A stretch of DNA of 64,000 nt, taken from Gracilariopsis chorda. Lineage: Eukaryota; Rhodophyta; Florideophyceae; Gracilariales; Gracilariaceae. A program made the translations under genes and the position numbers. This document shows, one piece after another, positions 44,805 to 54,965 of this stretch (position 1 is its first letter; every line of letters starts with the position of its first letter). The notes under the pieces were generated by a model. The model had not been told where the DNA came from. It did no database searches and was given only the letters and a program-made list of their open reading frames with translations. The stretch lies in NCBI GenBank assembly GCA_003194525.1, contig NBIV01000031.1, positions 1 to 64,000 on the forward strand, in the 5' to 3' direction.

Positions 44805-46463
44805 ATGAGGCAGGAATATCTATTGATTAATAACTCTATTCCCAACAAACATTGCCTCAGCGGAAGAACAATGACTTTGGTTCACTTTGGTATCTTATCT
44901 GTGCTTACTTCGATGATCTCTCTTGTCGCGCAGGCCGTCGTTTTGTCTCAGAATAAAACCGTTCCTGTAATATCTGATGGACAAACTGTTATCCACGCCT
45001 CGAAAATCAGGCAAGTACCGGCCACATCAAATCGATTCGACAACCCGTGGTATGTTCATAAGCGGGTACGATTCCCGACTTTGGAAGAATCAAGGTATCG
45101 AGTTCTCTATTCTCCGTTGCGCGGAGTAGCGAGCGACGGTCTTGGTCATAACTCTGGAGTAATGAACGCAGAGATTGGAATCGCCTTACGTCTTGGTTTA
45201 ACGTATACACACCGCGTATCACTATATGGAAGCTTGACTAGAGACAACCCTAATGCTGTTGAAAACTTCTTCGGATGGGGTCACGGTCAAATCCCAAGGG
45301 AATTCATTCGTGAATCATTTTGCAAGTCTTCGGGAAACTTCTCCCGCGCGAAATGCCAACCATGCGAAGGCCTGAAGAGCAACAGCTCCTTTCACGAAAT
45401 GAAGTTCCATCATCTTGTTGAGATTCCGTACAACTTGACCTATGGCCGAATGTGGTGTTCAAGGTCTGGCAGTCCGCTTCACGAAAGCAGTAACTGTATG
45501 AAGCAAGCAAATGATTTTGTCGAACGCCATAACCAGCCCTATACAATTTTCCAGATGCCTCTGGATACTTGTGCTAGCAATCCAGTGGACTCCTTTTTCG
45601 ATCCGGTTACGAGAGCCTATCTTTTTAACCAGTATTGGGATCGCCATGGGTCAAGAAGCCGATATAGTACTGAAGATGATGAAAAGAAGTCAAGCGTTCG
45701 CTTCACGAAAGAAGGCATTCCATTGCTACGGGCCACTGTTCGACGAAGGCCTATCAGCTATCCGGAGCACGCTCTTAATATTGCAATTCATGCCCGTCGA
45801 GGCGATTTTTTCATGGAGACACGTCGAAGCATGGTTTCTACAGCGGCCTTTGGACGGACCGTGAGGGACTTCATGACGATTGTTCAAAAACAAGGGGGAG
45901 TCTTTTCACGAATGCCTGTCATTGTTCACCTTTATTCAGAAGGTATTAACGTGAAAGGCTCAAAATATGGCGGTCATGATGTTTCCGGTATGGCCAAATC
46001 ATACAAGGATTCAGACGGAACGGATCGAGATGCAGGTTGGGTGACAAAGGTGATACGAGGAATTGGACTGAGCGAACCTGAAGTACAGAGTTCTGTGAAT
46101 TCAACCAGTGCATCTAGAAAGAACGCCCCTCGATTATCGCTATTTCCAGGTGGACTCAAAGTTCAACTCCATATAGCGACAAACACTCTTCAGTCGCTCC
46201 ATGAGATGATTGCTGCGGATATGTTCATTGGTAGCGCGTCTGGTATGAGCATGCACGTTGTTGCGACCATGTCTCGCGGAGTTCACCTGGTTCCTTCATT
46301 CTTGACGACCTATAGTGGTGAATGTTGTCATAGCGCTTTCGACCCTCAAAACGGAGGCCTTCATGATCCGCAGAGCGTAGCTAAGTTCTGGAAAGCGTTT
46401 ACCTTCGCAAATGAAGCTTCCGCAACACGCGCATACTACTTGTACAAGAGGAGGAGGCACTGA
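44805..46463 (+). CDS. Secretory-pathway glycosyltransferase-like protein, HARRGD type, copy 1 (552 aa)
   Basis: One hydrophobic segment (about residues 24-46) fits a type II signal anchor or signal peptide; the ATG at 44871 (residue 23) is a second possible start. The lumenal part has several N-glycosylation sequons (for example N50, N178). It also has DGLGHNSGVMNAEIGIALRLG and, at 329-334, HARRGD, like the HxRRGD signature of fucosyltransferases of the GT11/GT23/GT65 type. Near 465 comes an MFIGSASGMSMHVVATMSRG loop that fits the nucleotide-sugar-binding C-terminal half. I infer a sugar transferase of the Golgi, perhaps for wall galactans or N-glycans. The acceptor is unknown. The next gene is a tandem paralogue, about 1.3 kb downstream. 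Confidence 0.75.
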   Translation: MRQEYLLINNSIPNKHCLSGRTMTLVHFGILSVLTSMISLVAQAVVLSQNKTVPVISDGQTVIHASKIRQVPATSNRFDNPWYVHKRVRFPTLEESRYRVLYSPLRGVASDGLGHNSGVMNAEIGIALRLGLTYTHRVSLYGSLTRDNPNAVENFFGWGHGQIPREFIRESFCKSSGNFSRAKCQPCEGLKSNSSFHEMKFHHLVEIPYNLTYGRMWCSRSGSPLHESSNCMKQANDFVERHNQPYTIFQMPLDTCASNPVDSFFDPVTRAYLFNQYWDRHGSRSRYSTEDDEKKSSVRFTKEGIPLLRATVRRRPISYPEHALNIAIHARRGDFFMETRRSMVSTAAFGRTVRDFMTIVQKQGGVFSRMPVIVHLYSEGINVKGSKYGGHDVSGMAKSYKDSDGTDRDAGWVTKVIRGIGLSEPEVQSSVNSTSASRKNAPRLSLFPGGLKVQLHIATNTLQSLHEMIAADMFIGSASGMSMHVVATMSRGVHLVPSFLTTYSGECCHSAFDPQNGGLHDPQSVAKFWKAFTFANEASATRAYYLYKRRRH

Positions 46464-46927
46464 CTCATCAACAGGGTGTGTCCATCGAATACGGAACTGG
46501 AGGAAATCCTGCTCCGCGTAACACTTCCTCCCCCTTCAAAACAGTGTCTGCAACCATTCGACAACAATTCCTTTGAGTTCCTTCTGAGCACAAGATGAAG
46601 TCAAGGCCATTTTCTTCAAATCTTAAAAACATGGTGTACAAGGAACCAAGCTTCCAGCGAGGACCAAGCCGTCGAACGGATCCACAATGACTTGTAGCCT
46701 CCTAATCACAAGATGAACGAGAATTGCAATCAAAGGCACTTCGACCACTATGGAACCAATTATGATAGTTTTATTCTGAATCTGCACATCGAAACGTAAA
46801 CTATCTCAGCAGTTCTGCTATCTCATTCGATGCGCCCGATTCACGTCCTCATTAGTTGTTTGTTTGTTTGTTTCTATGGATATCCCGAATCCCGAGGCAA
46901 CGGGATCCAACTCTACAACGCACAAAA

Positions 46928-47086
46928 CTAATCATCTACCTGACGGCTAAGCTCCCCTATCGGGCCTGACCGCATCTCCATTTGGCTTCCTCGTCTGGCG
47001 TAACTTCATAGCCTTTTGTAGCCTTTTCGGAAGGTCGTCACAACCCGACCGATGGAACTTCATGTGCCCTGAAAGGGGCTCGTCCG
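46928..47086 (-). repeat. Dispersed repeat copy B
   Basis: On the minus strand it aligns with 52523-52676 plus over about 150 bp: shared CAGGGCACATG, ACCTTCCGAAAAGGCTA, GAGGAAGCCAA and TAGCCGTC blocks in the same order. Copies face opposite ways. Whether it is a solo LTR, MITE or LINE end cannot be said. Confidence 0.7.
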
Positions 47087-47173
47087 TCAAGGCGGGTTGT
47101 TTGAGATACCATAGTACTCGGAATGATATTCTTATTCCCACAAATTTCTTGAAAGTGTTGCTTGTGCCATCAC

Positions 47174-47230
47174 GCTGAACGTAAGAGTTACAGAACATCA
47201 TCATGGTGTTCTGTAGCTCTTACTTTCAGC
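47174..47230. repeat. 24-bp inverted repeat with 9-nt loop
   Basis: Arms 47174-47197 and 47207-47230 pair at 22 of 24 positions. It lies on the outer side of the dispersed repeat copy B and might be part of the same element. Confidence 0.75.
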
Positions 47231-47748
47231 ACCAGACATCGACAATCTATTTATTGCAAGCACATATACTCTTCAGATTTGAAGATGGGCGTGTTCGAAA
47301 GAATACCATGTACAGTGTTGCGCGATTAAGTTTCGTTCAGCACTGTTGTCAAGCTTAAACAAAATCGGAGACCGTTTCTTCGCTTCTTTGACGGAAAATA
47401 AGAGTTTCCCTAAAGATCATAGAAGTTTCTACTGAAACGTCACAAGAGGCCTGCCGCTCTCACAAACACATGCATACCTACAGCACGCCGTGGCATGCGT
47501 TTCAATTAGAAAGCTCAGGAATCTTCGATTCGAAAGAAGCTCTACTCCACATCGCTGCGTGAAGCGTGAGGAAAGCTTGGACTTGAAAGCAAGGACATGC
47601 CGTTTCCTTTTAGAACGAACTTGAACGAACTTGTATCCTGGTATATCAACGTTGCCCGTCGGAGACAGATGCTATTAGAGTGAAGACCACTTTCTCGGCT
47701 CCAGATTTGCAGTGTCTGTCTTTTGTATCCTGTGCCTCTACAAACGCA

Positions 47749-49458
47749 ATGCTGATCGACACGCCACTAACCAAAAAGATCACTGCTACGACGACAAGCT
47801 CCCAAAAAAAGCCAACATTCCTCACTTTCTGCTTTCCTTGTGTACAATTGTTTTTCATTCTCTCTGCCGTGGTTTCGGTTCATGCTCAAGAAGAAGCGTC
47901 GAACCCGTTAAAGTCGGGGTACTTGATAGGTGCAAGTGACCAATCCAGCCAGTGGAAACAGCCGCAAAGTTTGGGAGGCAAGTTCTTAGACGAGTCCAAA
48001 ATCAAGAAAGTGCCTGCCCTTCGCAATCGATTCGATACTCCCTGGTACGTTCCCAAACGAGCAAGATTCCTCTCCTTGGCAGAATCCCGACATCGAGTTC
48101 TGTACTCTCCACTTCGTTCCCGTTCTGGCAATGGTCTAGGCCATAGCTTTTCAGTTATGAACGCAGAAATAGGCGCTGCTCTTCGGCTTGGTTTGACATA
48201 CACCCATCGAATCTCTTCGTATGGCAGTCTGACCATGGGAGAGCCATCTGCCGTAGAACATTTCTTCGGGTGGGGCCACGAACAAATTCCCAGATCATTT
48301 ATCCGTGAGTCGTTCTGCAAGTCATCGTTCGACGGGTTTCCCCATAATTGCGAGGTATGTGAGGCTTTGATGTCAAACGATTCGATATCCTTTATGCATT
48401 TCCAAGAACTTGTTAACCTTCCTCGGAACCTGACATATTCGAGAATAGCATGCTCAACAATCAGAGATGCCCACAAGAGGGAAGCATGCTTCCTGTCGCA
48501 GGCCGCTTTCCTCAAAGCTCACAATAAGTCGCACACAATTTTCCAAATGCCGGTTGATAGCTGCGGTTCAAACCCAACAGATGGGCACGTGGACCAAGCA
48601 ACAAGGTCATACTTGTTTCATCAGTACTGGAGCAGGCATGGAAAAAGAAAGAATGACGACTACCATTTAGAGTTTAGAGAACGCAATCAGAGGACAGTGT
48701 ATCGGGGCGGGATTCCACGACTGCAATTCACAGGACGGAAAAGGGCAATTGGGCATGCAGAAGATGTGTTGAACATTGCTATCCATGCTCGACGAGGCGA
48801 TTTCTTCAAAGTAAACCGGAAAATGGTATCGACGCGAGCATTTGGAGTGGTGGTAAGAAGCATGATGGAGGTTGTGCAACGACGTGGTGGAGCGTTTGCT
48901 GAAATGGCTGTAGTAGTGCACATATACTCCGAGGGCGCGTTGATGGAAGGCTCGGAAAAAGCGCTTCACGACGTGTCAAAGATGGACAAACGGTACAGAG
49001 ATTCGGATGGAACAATCCGTGACGAAGCGTGGGTGACGAGAGTGATACGTGGAAGCGGAAAATCAGAACCCAGACGCGCCTCATCAAACAAATCTGCAAG
49101 CGGAAACGATACAAGAGCTGTAGCCTTATTCCCCGGTGGGCTTCAAGTGAAGTTTCATATTGCGGCGGATACTTTGACCTCGTTGCATGAAATGATAGCG
49201 GCGGATGTGTTCATCGGAAGTTTATCAGGGATGGGACTGCACGTGGTGACGACTCTTTCACGGGGGATTCATGTAATGCCTCGTCGGGTAAGTACTTTTA
49301 ATATGGAATGTTGCAGTGTTGGATTTGACAGTGAGAGCGGGAGAATAGACGATTCGATGGAGCACGTGGAAATGTTCTGGGATGGGTTCGCAAGAGCAAA
49401 CGAAGCGTGCGCATGGCGAGCGTTAGCAACGAGCAAGAAGAGAAATAGACACTCGTGA
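47749..49458 (+). CDS. Secretory-pathway glycosyltransferase-like protein, HARRGD type, copy 2 (569 aa)
   Basis: The ATG at 47749 is preferred over the GTG upstream at 47680. A hydrophobic segment at about residues 24-44 (LTFCFPCVQLFFILSAVVSV) is a type II anchor. Past it, the protein matches the copy at 44805-46463 over its whole length. Shared are SKIKKVPALRNRFDTPWYV, GLGHSFSVMNAEIGAALRLG, FFGWGHEQIPRSFIRESFC, HARRGDFF (346-353) and the FIGSLSGMGLHVV loop. The Cys positions between the FFGWGH stretch and HARRGD match in both, which suggests conserved disulfides. Likely the same reaction type with another acceptor or expression pattern. Origin is by tandem duplication; both copies are intact. 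Confidence 0.75.
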   Translation: MLIDTPLTKKITATTTSSQKKPTFLTFCFPCVQLFFILSAVVSVHAQEEASNPLKSGYLIGASDQSSQWKQPQSLGGKFLDESKIKKVPALRNRFDTPWYVPKRARFLSLAESRHRVLYSPLRSRSGNGLGHSFSVMNAEIGAALRLGLTYTHRISSYGSLTMGEPSAVEHFFGWGHEQIPRSFIRESFCKSSFDGFPHNCEVCEALMSNDSISFMHFQELVNLPRNLTYSRIACSTIRDAHKREACFLSQAAFLKAHNKSHTIFQMPVDSCGSNPTDGHVDQATRSYLFHQYWSRHGKRKNDDYHLEFRERNQRTVYRGGIPRLQFTGRKRAIGHAEDVLNIAIHARRGDFFKVNRKMVSTRAFGVVVRSMMEVVQRRGGAFAEMAVVVHIYSEGALMEGSEKALHDVSKMDKRYRDSDGTIRDEAWVTRVIRGSGKSEPRRASSNKSASGNDTRAVALFPGGLQVKFHIAADTLTSLHEMIAADVFIGSLSGMGLHVVTTLSRGIHVMPRRVSTFNMECCSVGFDSESGRIDDSMEHVEMFWDGFARANEACAWRALATSKKRNRHS

Positions 49459-49661
49459 GCAACCAAAAACAAGGCTTGTTCAGGAAATGGATTTACAAAG
49501 TGACGGAAGTTGGGGAGTGGATAGCTGTAGCTGTACGGCACAATTGGGGGGTTCTAAGTGTGGGTGTGGGTGAGCAGTGTTAGAAATGAAAACACAATAA
49601 AGGCAAAGCAGCCAAAGTGCTAGCGTGTAGCGGCATGAAACAAAAAAAAAAAACAAAGTAG

Positions 49662-50468
49662 CTAGTCCTTGACAATCTTAGTATGTGCAAACCATTCGTC
49701 AAGAAGCTCGGGGCAGTCGGATTCAACATGTCGTTCCAACTGATGCAGATGTTGAAACTTTGCAGAACATCTGGGACACACGGCTTCAACAATCTGAGGT
49801 CTACCGTAGGCATCAGTTCGTTCAACAAGCGAGCCAGTTCGTTTCAAAGATGGTTGATAAGCGGGTCCACAATCATGCGGGGTGAACAATGGTCCATAAT
49901 TACATTCGCAGTTTGAACAGTACTCATGTTGATGCACAGCCGACTCACAAAGCGAGCGAACTGTGCGCAAAGATTGACACGACTGCGCCTGGATTAGTTG
50001 CAAGGTTGCTCCGCGTTCTGAGAAGGTGTCTGCCAAAGAGAGAATGGCACGCCACAAAGCCATGTCCTCAGGCGAGGCAAAGTCGGCCGGCGCGGATCGA
50101 ACAGTATCTGCAAGCCGACGGGGGCGCTCGACGTGGAACAGATTGACGAGTTGAGCGTCATCAACGCAGAGACGGACGTACGGCAAGCACAGACAATTGG
50201 CGAGTTCAAGGGCTGACAGGACGCTTTGCAAGACTGCGGTTCGGTAAGTCTGGTGCGGAGTGACTAGAGGCTGGGCTAGACGGAGGTGATGTTCCGACGT
50301 GTGCAGATAGACAGCGTATGTGGCGGCTGCGACGGTTTGTTTTGAAGGCGCTCTATGCGCGGTTGGGGGGCGGAAGAAGGCGGCTGCGTACAGCTCTACT
50401 GCGGACGGCGCGCGCTGGTGCGGACTCTGCGCCGCATCGCGGTCGGGATGGCCATCAACGATGGGCAT
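49662..50468 (-). CDS. RNase H-fold protein with zinc knuckle, paralogue of 18850-20013 (268 aa)
   Basis: Start chosen at the ATG at 50468 (MPIVDGHPDRDA); the frame is open for 113 codons further, but that part is Pro/Ala/Arg-rich and overlaps the facing gene's upstream region. An RNase H-type domain (about 25-180) has strands VELYAAAFF, ATYAVYL and VRLCVDDAQLV, with a helix TAVLQSVLSALELA. The third-position Asp (VDD) is present, but the first Asp (YAA instead of YAD) and the Glu are not. It is followed by CSNC-x10-HDC, with exactly the spacing of the paralogue, and a C2H2-type finger CPRC...HLHQLERHVESDC at the end. It is head-to-head with the tag gene. Confidence 0.8.
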   Translation of the reverse strand: MPIVDGHPDRDAAQSPHQRAPSAVELYAAAFFRPPTAHRAPSKQTVAAATYAVYLHTSEHHLRLAQPLVTPHQTYRTAVLQSVLSALELANCLCLPYVRLCVDDAQLVNLFHVERPRRLADTVRSAPADFASPEDMALWRAILSLADTFSERGATLQLIQAQSCQSLRTVRSLCESAVHQHEYCSNCECNYGPLFTPHDCGPAYQPSLKRTGSLVERTDAYGRPQIVEAVCPRCSAKFQHLHQLERHVESDCPELLDEWFAHTKIVKD

Positions 50469-50879
50469 GTGTAGGAGAAGTAGTATGTATTCGTGGGAGG
50501 AAGATCTGTGCAGATATGAAGAGGGAGGAAGGGAAGATGCGGTGGCGGAGGGAGACGTCGTGGATGCATGTGGCAGTTGTTCGTCTGTGGTTCGCGGCTT
50601 AAATATAAATCTGCAGATAGACTGCGTCCAATGAGCGTGCAGCGTGACAGTGCACGCCGCGTGCAACGCGCCTGTCGCGCGTCCTGTCATGCACGCGTCG
50701 CCACGCCTCGCCACTCCCCGCGCAATCTCCGTCGCCCCCCCCCCATGTTGCCCCCCGCTCTCCCCCTCCGCGCCGCCCCGCGCCCGGCCTTCATTCCGCC
50801 CATTCACCGTCCTGCTTCCCGCATGCGCGCACCGCCGCTCTCCCCAAACAGGCCAACTTCCGTCACTCTCGCAGCTAGC
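50469..50879. promoter_or_regulatory. Shared divergent promoter region, RNase H/zinc-knuckle gene and tag
   Basis: About 410 bp between start codons facing away. It contains long C runs (near 50735-50745) and GC-rich sequence; start positions of both genes are uncertain here. Called from geometry. Confidence 0.4.
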
Positions 50880-51491
50880 ATGGCGCCCCCCCCCTCCAAG
50901 CGACGCAAGAAGGAACTGCGTTGTGAGTGGTGTCTAAGCGCTCCTGAGAATACGCTGTATCACGACACGGAATGGGGCGTGCCTGTCTACGATGATCAAA
51001 AGATGTTCGAGTTCCTCTTGTTGGAGACCTTTCAAGCCGGTCTCAGCTGGCTGCTAATCCTGCGAAAGCGAGCCGCCTTCGCGGCCGCCTTCCACAATTT
51101 TGACGTGCACAAAGTGGCCAACATGACTGCTCACGATATGGCCCGTCTGTCTCAGGACGCCTCCATCGTCAGAAACAAGCTTAAGATCAAAGCCGCCGTC
51201 ACAAACGCCCAGGCAGTCATTCAAATGCGCCAACAGGGAACCAATCTAGCCCACTATTTTTGGCAATGGGTCCATTACAAACCGGTGCACAACTTGGCAA
51301 ACGGCATTGCTGTCTCGAAGAACGCCCTTTCTGATGATATCTCAAAAGACTTGAAGAAGAGGGGCTTCAAGTTTGTTGGCAGTACTGTTATATACGCCCA
51401 TTTGCAGGCCACTGGCATTATCAATGATCATGTTAAGACGTGTCCAAGGTATAAACACGTCCAGAAACTCGTTCGAGACAAACCGCCGTGA
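50880..51491 (+). CDS. DNA-3-methyladenine glycosylase I, Tag family (203 aa)
   Basis: Bacterial-type Tag. It removes 3-methyladenine from alkylated DNA as the first step of base excision repair. The family marks are all there: RCEWC with the first zinc-ligand Cys, LYHDTEWGVP, LLETFQAGLSWLLILRKR, and the C-terminal RGFKFVGSTVIYAHLQATGIINDHVKTCP, containing the zinc-binding H and C. I chose the ATG at 50880 (MAPPPSKRRKK). The frame is open upstream with ATGs at 50745 and before; the Pro/Arg/Ala-rich extension could be an organellar transit peptide. Presence of a bacterial-type repair gene in a eukaryote suggests ancient transfer or plastid origin. Confidence 0.9.
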   Translation: MAPPPSKRRKKELRCEWCLSAPENTLYHDTEWGVPVYDDQKMFEFLLLETFQAGLSWLLILRKRAAFAAAFHNFDVHKVANMTAHDMARLSQDASIVRNKLKIKAAVTNAQAVIQMRQQGTNLAHYFWQWVHYKPVHNLANGIAVSKNALSDDISKDLKKRGFKFVGSTVIYAHLQATGIINDHVKTCPRYKHVQKLVRDKPP

Positions 51492-52522
51492 GCTGCGGGC
51501 AACCAACACAACAGCCCGCAGTGCAACGCTACGTAACAGCGCAAACTCCTCCCTGTAAATATTTTTGAACATCACCTTGGCCCATATCGCACTTCCGCTT
51601 TCCTGGCAATCATAACAACTCTCCAGTGCAAGCGTCACTTGCAAAGCGTTGGACCGTGTCTCACCAACGCCGCTTACGAAACTATCATCTCTCGTGCTAT
51701 CCCAATCTTCAGTTTCGCTGACCAATACAAAAACCCTTGGTACCGTTGGGCACAACCTTGTGCCAAAGGTAAAGAGACTGCTGCCTTTGGTACACCGCAC
51801 CCACACCTTTGGAGTGCATTGTGTGCACCCCACCCCCACACATACCGTGCGGAGAATACATTTGCTCCTCTATCATTGCTTTATCTCTGCGTGCCTGCAT
51901 ACACTCTCATTTAGAGACAACAACTGTTCCCAACGCTTAGAGCTACTTCCTCCTTGTAACACAGCCACGTATTGCAAGCTAGTTTGTCACATAGCTTGTA
52001 CAGGATAGACAAGTCTGGAATGTGAGCTACAGAATACGGACAGATTTGTAGAGCTGTCATAGTCTTTAGATGTATTCAAGTGCCAGCGAAGAGCTAGCAC
52101 CTTCCTACTGACCAGCCAATCCTTTGCCGTGTTACACTGCTCCATTTCAGGGTCCTCCGCTTCACATCAGCGCGATCTTTAAGTTGAACATCCCGATCAT
52201 GTGAAGCGTTAAAGAAGTTAACCTTTAGGGTCAGCTCCGGCCGCACCTCTCTTGCATATCCATCTCGCACCAACATTGAAAATACTCTTGTTGGCCCTGT
52301 CCTCCGCCCTTATCCAGCGTCGCTGCCCTACTACTGACTCACCAGCCAGTTTGCATCTTTTCGGAACCAAATGACCAAGTGAGTTGTGTTGTCTTAGTGC
52401 TCAGCATCCTTGGAGTCAAAGAGAATAGTTTGTTTATTTATGAGCGCACGCTACTAATTCCAAACCGTGATAGGAATCCTTATCAAAGAACTTCTGGTGA
52501 GGGACCACTGCAAGGCACTAGC

Positions 52523-52676
52523 GAGTCCCGCTCAGGGCACATGCAGTTCCGCCCGTCGAGGTGTGCCGACCTTCCGAAAAGGCTATAAAACACTCTAAAG
52601 TTATGCCGGATGAGGAAGCCAACTGAAGATGCGACTGGGTCTGTTAGGGGAATTTAGCCGTCGAATAGATAATTAG
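52523..52676 (+). repeat. Dispersed repeat copy A
   Basis: Plus-strand copy matching 46928-47086 in reverse. It contains a TATAAAA motif (in AAAAGGCTATAAAACAC) that copy B has as TACAAAA, so it may be a promoter-containing LTR end. Confidence 0.7.
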
Positions 52677-52914
52677 CATTCTACTAGTAGAAAGCGAATA
52701 CCGTTGCCTTGGAATTAGAGGCACGTGCCCGTAACCACACACACAAAGAACTTTTCTATTTCTGAGAGGATTCCAACACTCTAGTCGACCATTTTTCTAA
52801 CTATCTCTTTGACCCTAAAATGGTTAGCGTTTTCGTGTAGACAGTATAATTTCACTCCTGGTCTTGAAGCGCCTCGTACACTTCATGGTTTGGTGATCAA
52901 CAGTGTTTTCAAGT

Positions 52915-53397
52915 CTACGCCAGTGCTCTAAAGGACAAAACCTTCTTCTCTTCCCCAAGTACGTCGACACTGGGTGCAAGCCTTGCACCCAGTGTCGACG
53001 TACTTGCTTGCACTGCAAGCCCAGTGATGTGTGGTGAAAGAGCTGCTTGCGTCATTTGTAGCGTAGCGTCTTCAACCAACGTTTCTGGAATCTGATAAAT
53101 ACGCAACTGACCGGTGAGACTAGCTTTTAGCTTCTGCCGCACTTCTAGGAAACTCAGCAAGACGAGCTCTTACTCATCAAAGAGCATAGAAAGCCCTGCT
53201 TTCACCAGCTTATCTACAGCCTTATCCCTCAGAGAGAACCCCACACCATTCACAGACGCCAGGCAGCAACTTATTTCAGATGTGTAAGGAAATTGGGTCC
53301 CTTCACAGTCGCCGCTACATTGCCCCGTTTTGAGCGCATGACAAGGTGCATGACTGCAATGCTTTGGTGCAACTATATCCTTGGATATTTTCTTCCT
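52915..53397 (-). pseudogene. Coding relic with one in-frame stop
   Basis: The minus frame is open over 75 codons (53397-53173), then has TAA at 53170-53172, then is open to 52915. The translation looks protein-like: a Cys-rich stretch (HCSHAPCHALKTGQCSGDC) and a helical stretch (LRDKAVDKLVKAGLSMLF). After the stop comes LEVRQKLKASLTGQLRIYQIPETL. No ATG begins the frame. I do not recognise the family. A perfect palindrome lies inside it. Confidence 0.4.
52957..53005. repeat. Perfect 24-bp palindrome with 1-nt spacer
   Basis: Arms 52957-52980 and 52982-53005 are exact reverse complements, separated by one C. Such near-perfect cruciforms are uncommon and mutate easily, so it is probably recent. 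Confidence 0.95.
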
Positions 53398-54965
53398 TTA
53401 CGAATGCCAAAACCTTCTGCAGCCTCCCGTATACTCCATTTCCATGCCTAGCAACCAAGGAACCTCTTGAGAATGTGATCGTGAACAGACGGCCGCAACT
53501 ACACGAACGTACAGCCAGTAGCCAGACAAAAAGAAAGCAGGTGCTCTCGTAGCGTCCCTGAGCGACACGAAATTAGCATCATGTCTCAAGAATCAAGCTG
53601 ACATGAATTAGTCAGGTTGAAACTAGCACTTTAGCGATGACCAAGACCCGGGAGGTCGTTAAACTCGTCTAGGCGATCGGCGGACTGATCGCCTCAACGG
53701 ACCCAGGATGTCCGTAAAATCGCCCCGGCAGTCGGCGCACCGACAGCCCGAAGACCTGGGCGGTAGCGTTGGAAAAAGACCCCCGCTTATCTGTGCGAAA
53801 CAGAAGGGGCGAGGCACGTGCAACCCTGCGGATCTTACCAACCTTTCCCTAACTTTTCCCAGAAGGATCATGGAGGTTCCCACGGAAACTCTGGCGGGAC
53901 CGCAGTGGGTCTCCAACGGAGACCAGGGATTTTAGGAAGCGGCAACACCGCCTGTACAAGGATCTGAATGGTTTTACAGGGGTTTTCTGGACTTACGCTG
54001 AGATCTACAGCACACAAGTGCCCCAACCGATCTTACCGCCCTATATCGCCAAGGATAAAGAGAAAAGGGAGGGTAAGATGTCACCAGATCTTCTGGGTGG
54101 CGCGAACGTGGTACATGGAATCCGCCTTGTCGTGGTGTACCCCTTACCTGGCGTTCTCTCGAGTTGAGGAAGGATTAGCAGAGCAAAGTCTGGAAGAGGC
54201 GAAACGCGCCAGAACGAAATGGATTATACATTCGGGTCTCCCCGTAGAAGTTTTGCACCATTCTACTACGTCTTGGGATACCAGTTGGTGAGCGTAACAC
54301 GGCTGCTGCAGGGTGGGAGCATGCAACAGCTATCAACGATATTTTGAGTCGGAAGTTAAGAATGGAGTAACGGGGTAGAGAGAACTTGTCATTCACGAGG
54401 AGTAGCTAGCGGTTAACCTTAGTTGTTGAGAGATTGAGAAAGAATTGTGATAAGTTCTACCACAGCGTCGCAAATAGACAATGTGCGCCCATAAAGACCA
54501 ACAACAACAACAGCGATGACCAAGCCCAAGTTTGTCCAACCCCTTCGTAATTCGAACAAGAGTCATTTTTCAGCGTGGCTTCAGTCTTCCTCCACATCTT
54601 TGTGTAACAAACATACTTGCACTATCTCGTATATGGGGAGACTGAATTTCTGAGCCATTACTCATGCCCGATGATCCGAAGAAAGCCTTTCCCTGGTGGC
54701 ATAATTCGAACGTTCATCTAGCTGTCGACGGAGTTGCATAAAAGTTCACCTTTCGCTGCTTTCTATAGTTTTGCTCAGTCAAACCGACCTATGCCAAAGC
54801 ATATGGCCAGAGAGACACTTCCAGGCCTTGAGTGAGGCACTAAGATGGTGGGTCTTCGTATGGTAAGCCCTGGGCTTAACGCTGAGCGAAGTGGGATACT
54901 GGTTCTTGGATGGACTCGTACTGCCGAAATCTGTACGCATTGATTATAGTTCTCTAGACTGCATG

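Larger units (their letters stand above)
46464..47748. other. Intergenic region between tandem glycosyltransferase genes
   Basis: 1.3 kb without a gene. It holds a diverged copy of a dispersed repeat (46928-47086) and a 24-bp hairpin (47174-47230), both listed. The part close to 47748 should carry the promoter of the second paralogue. Confidence 0.4.
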
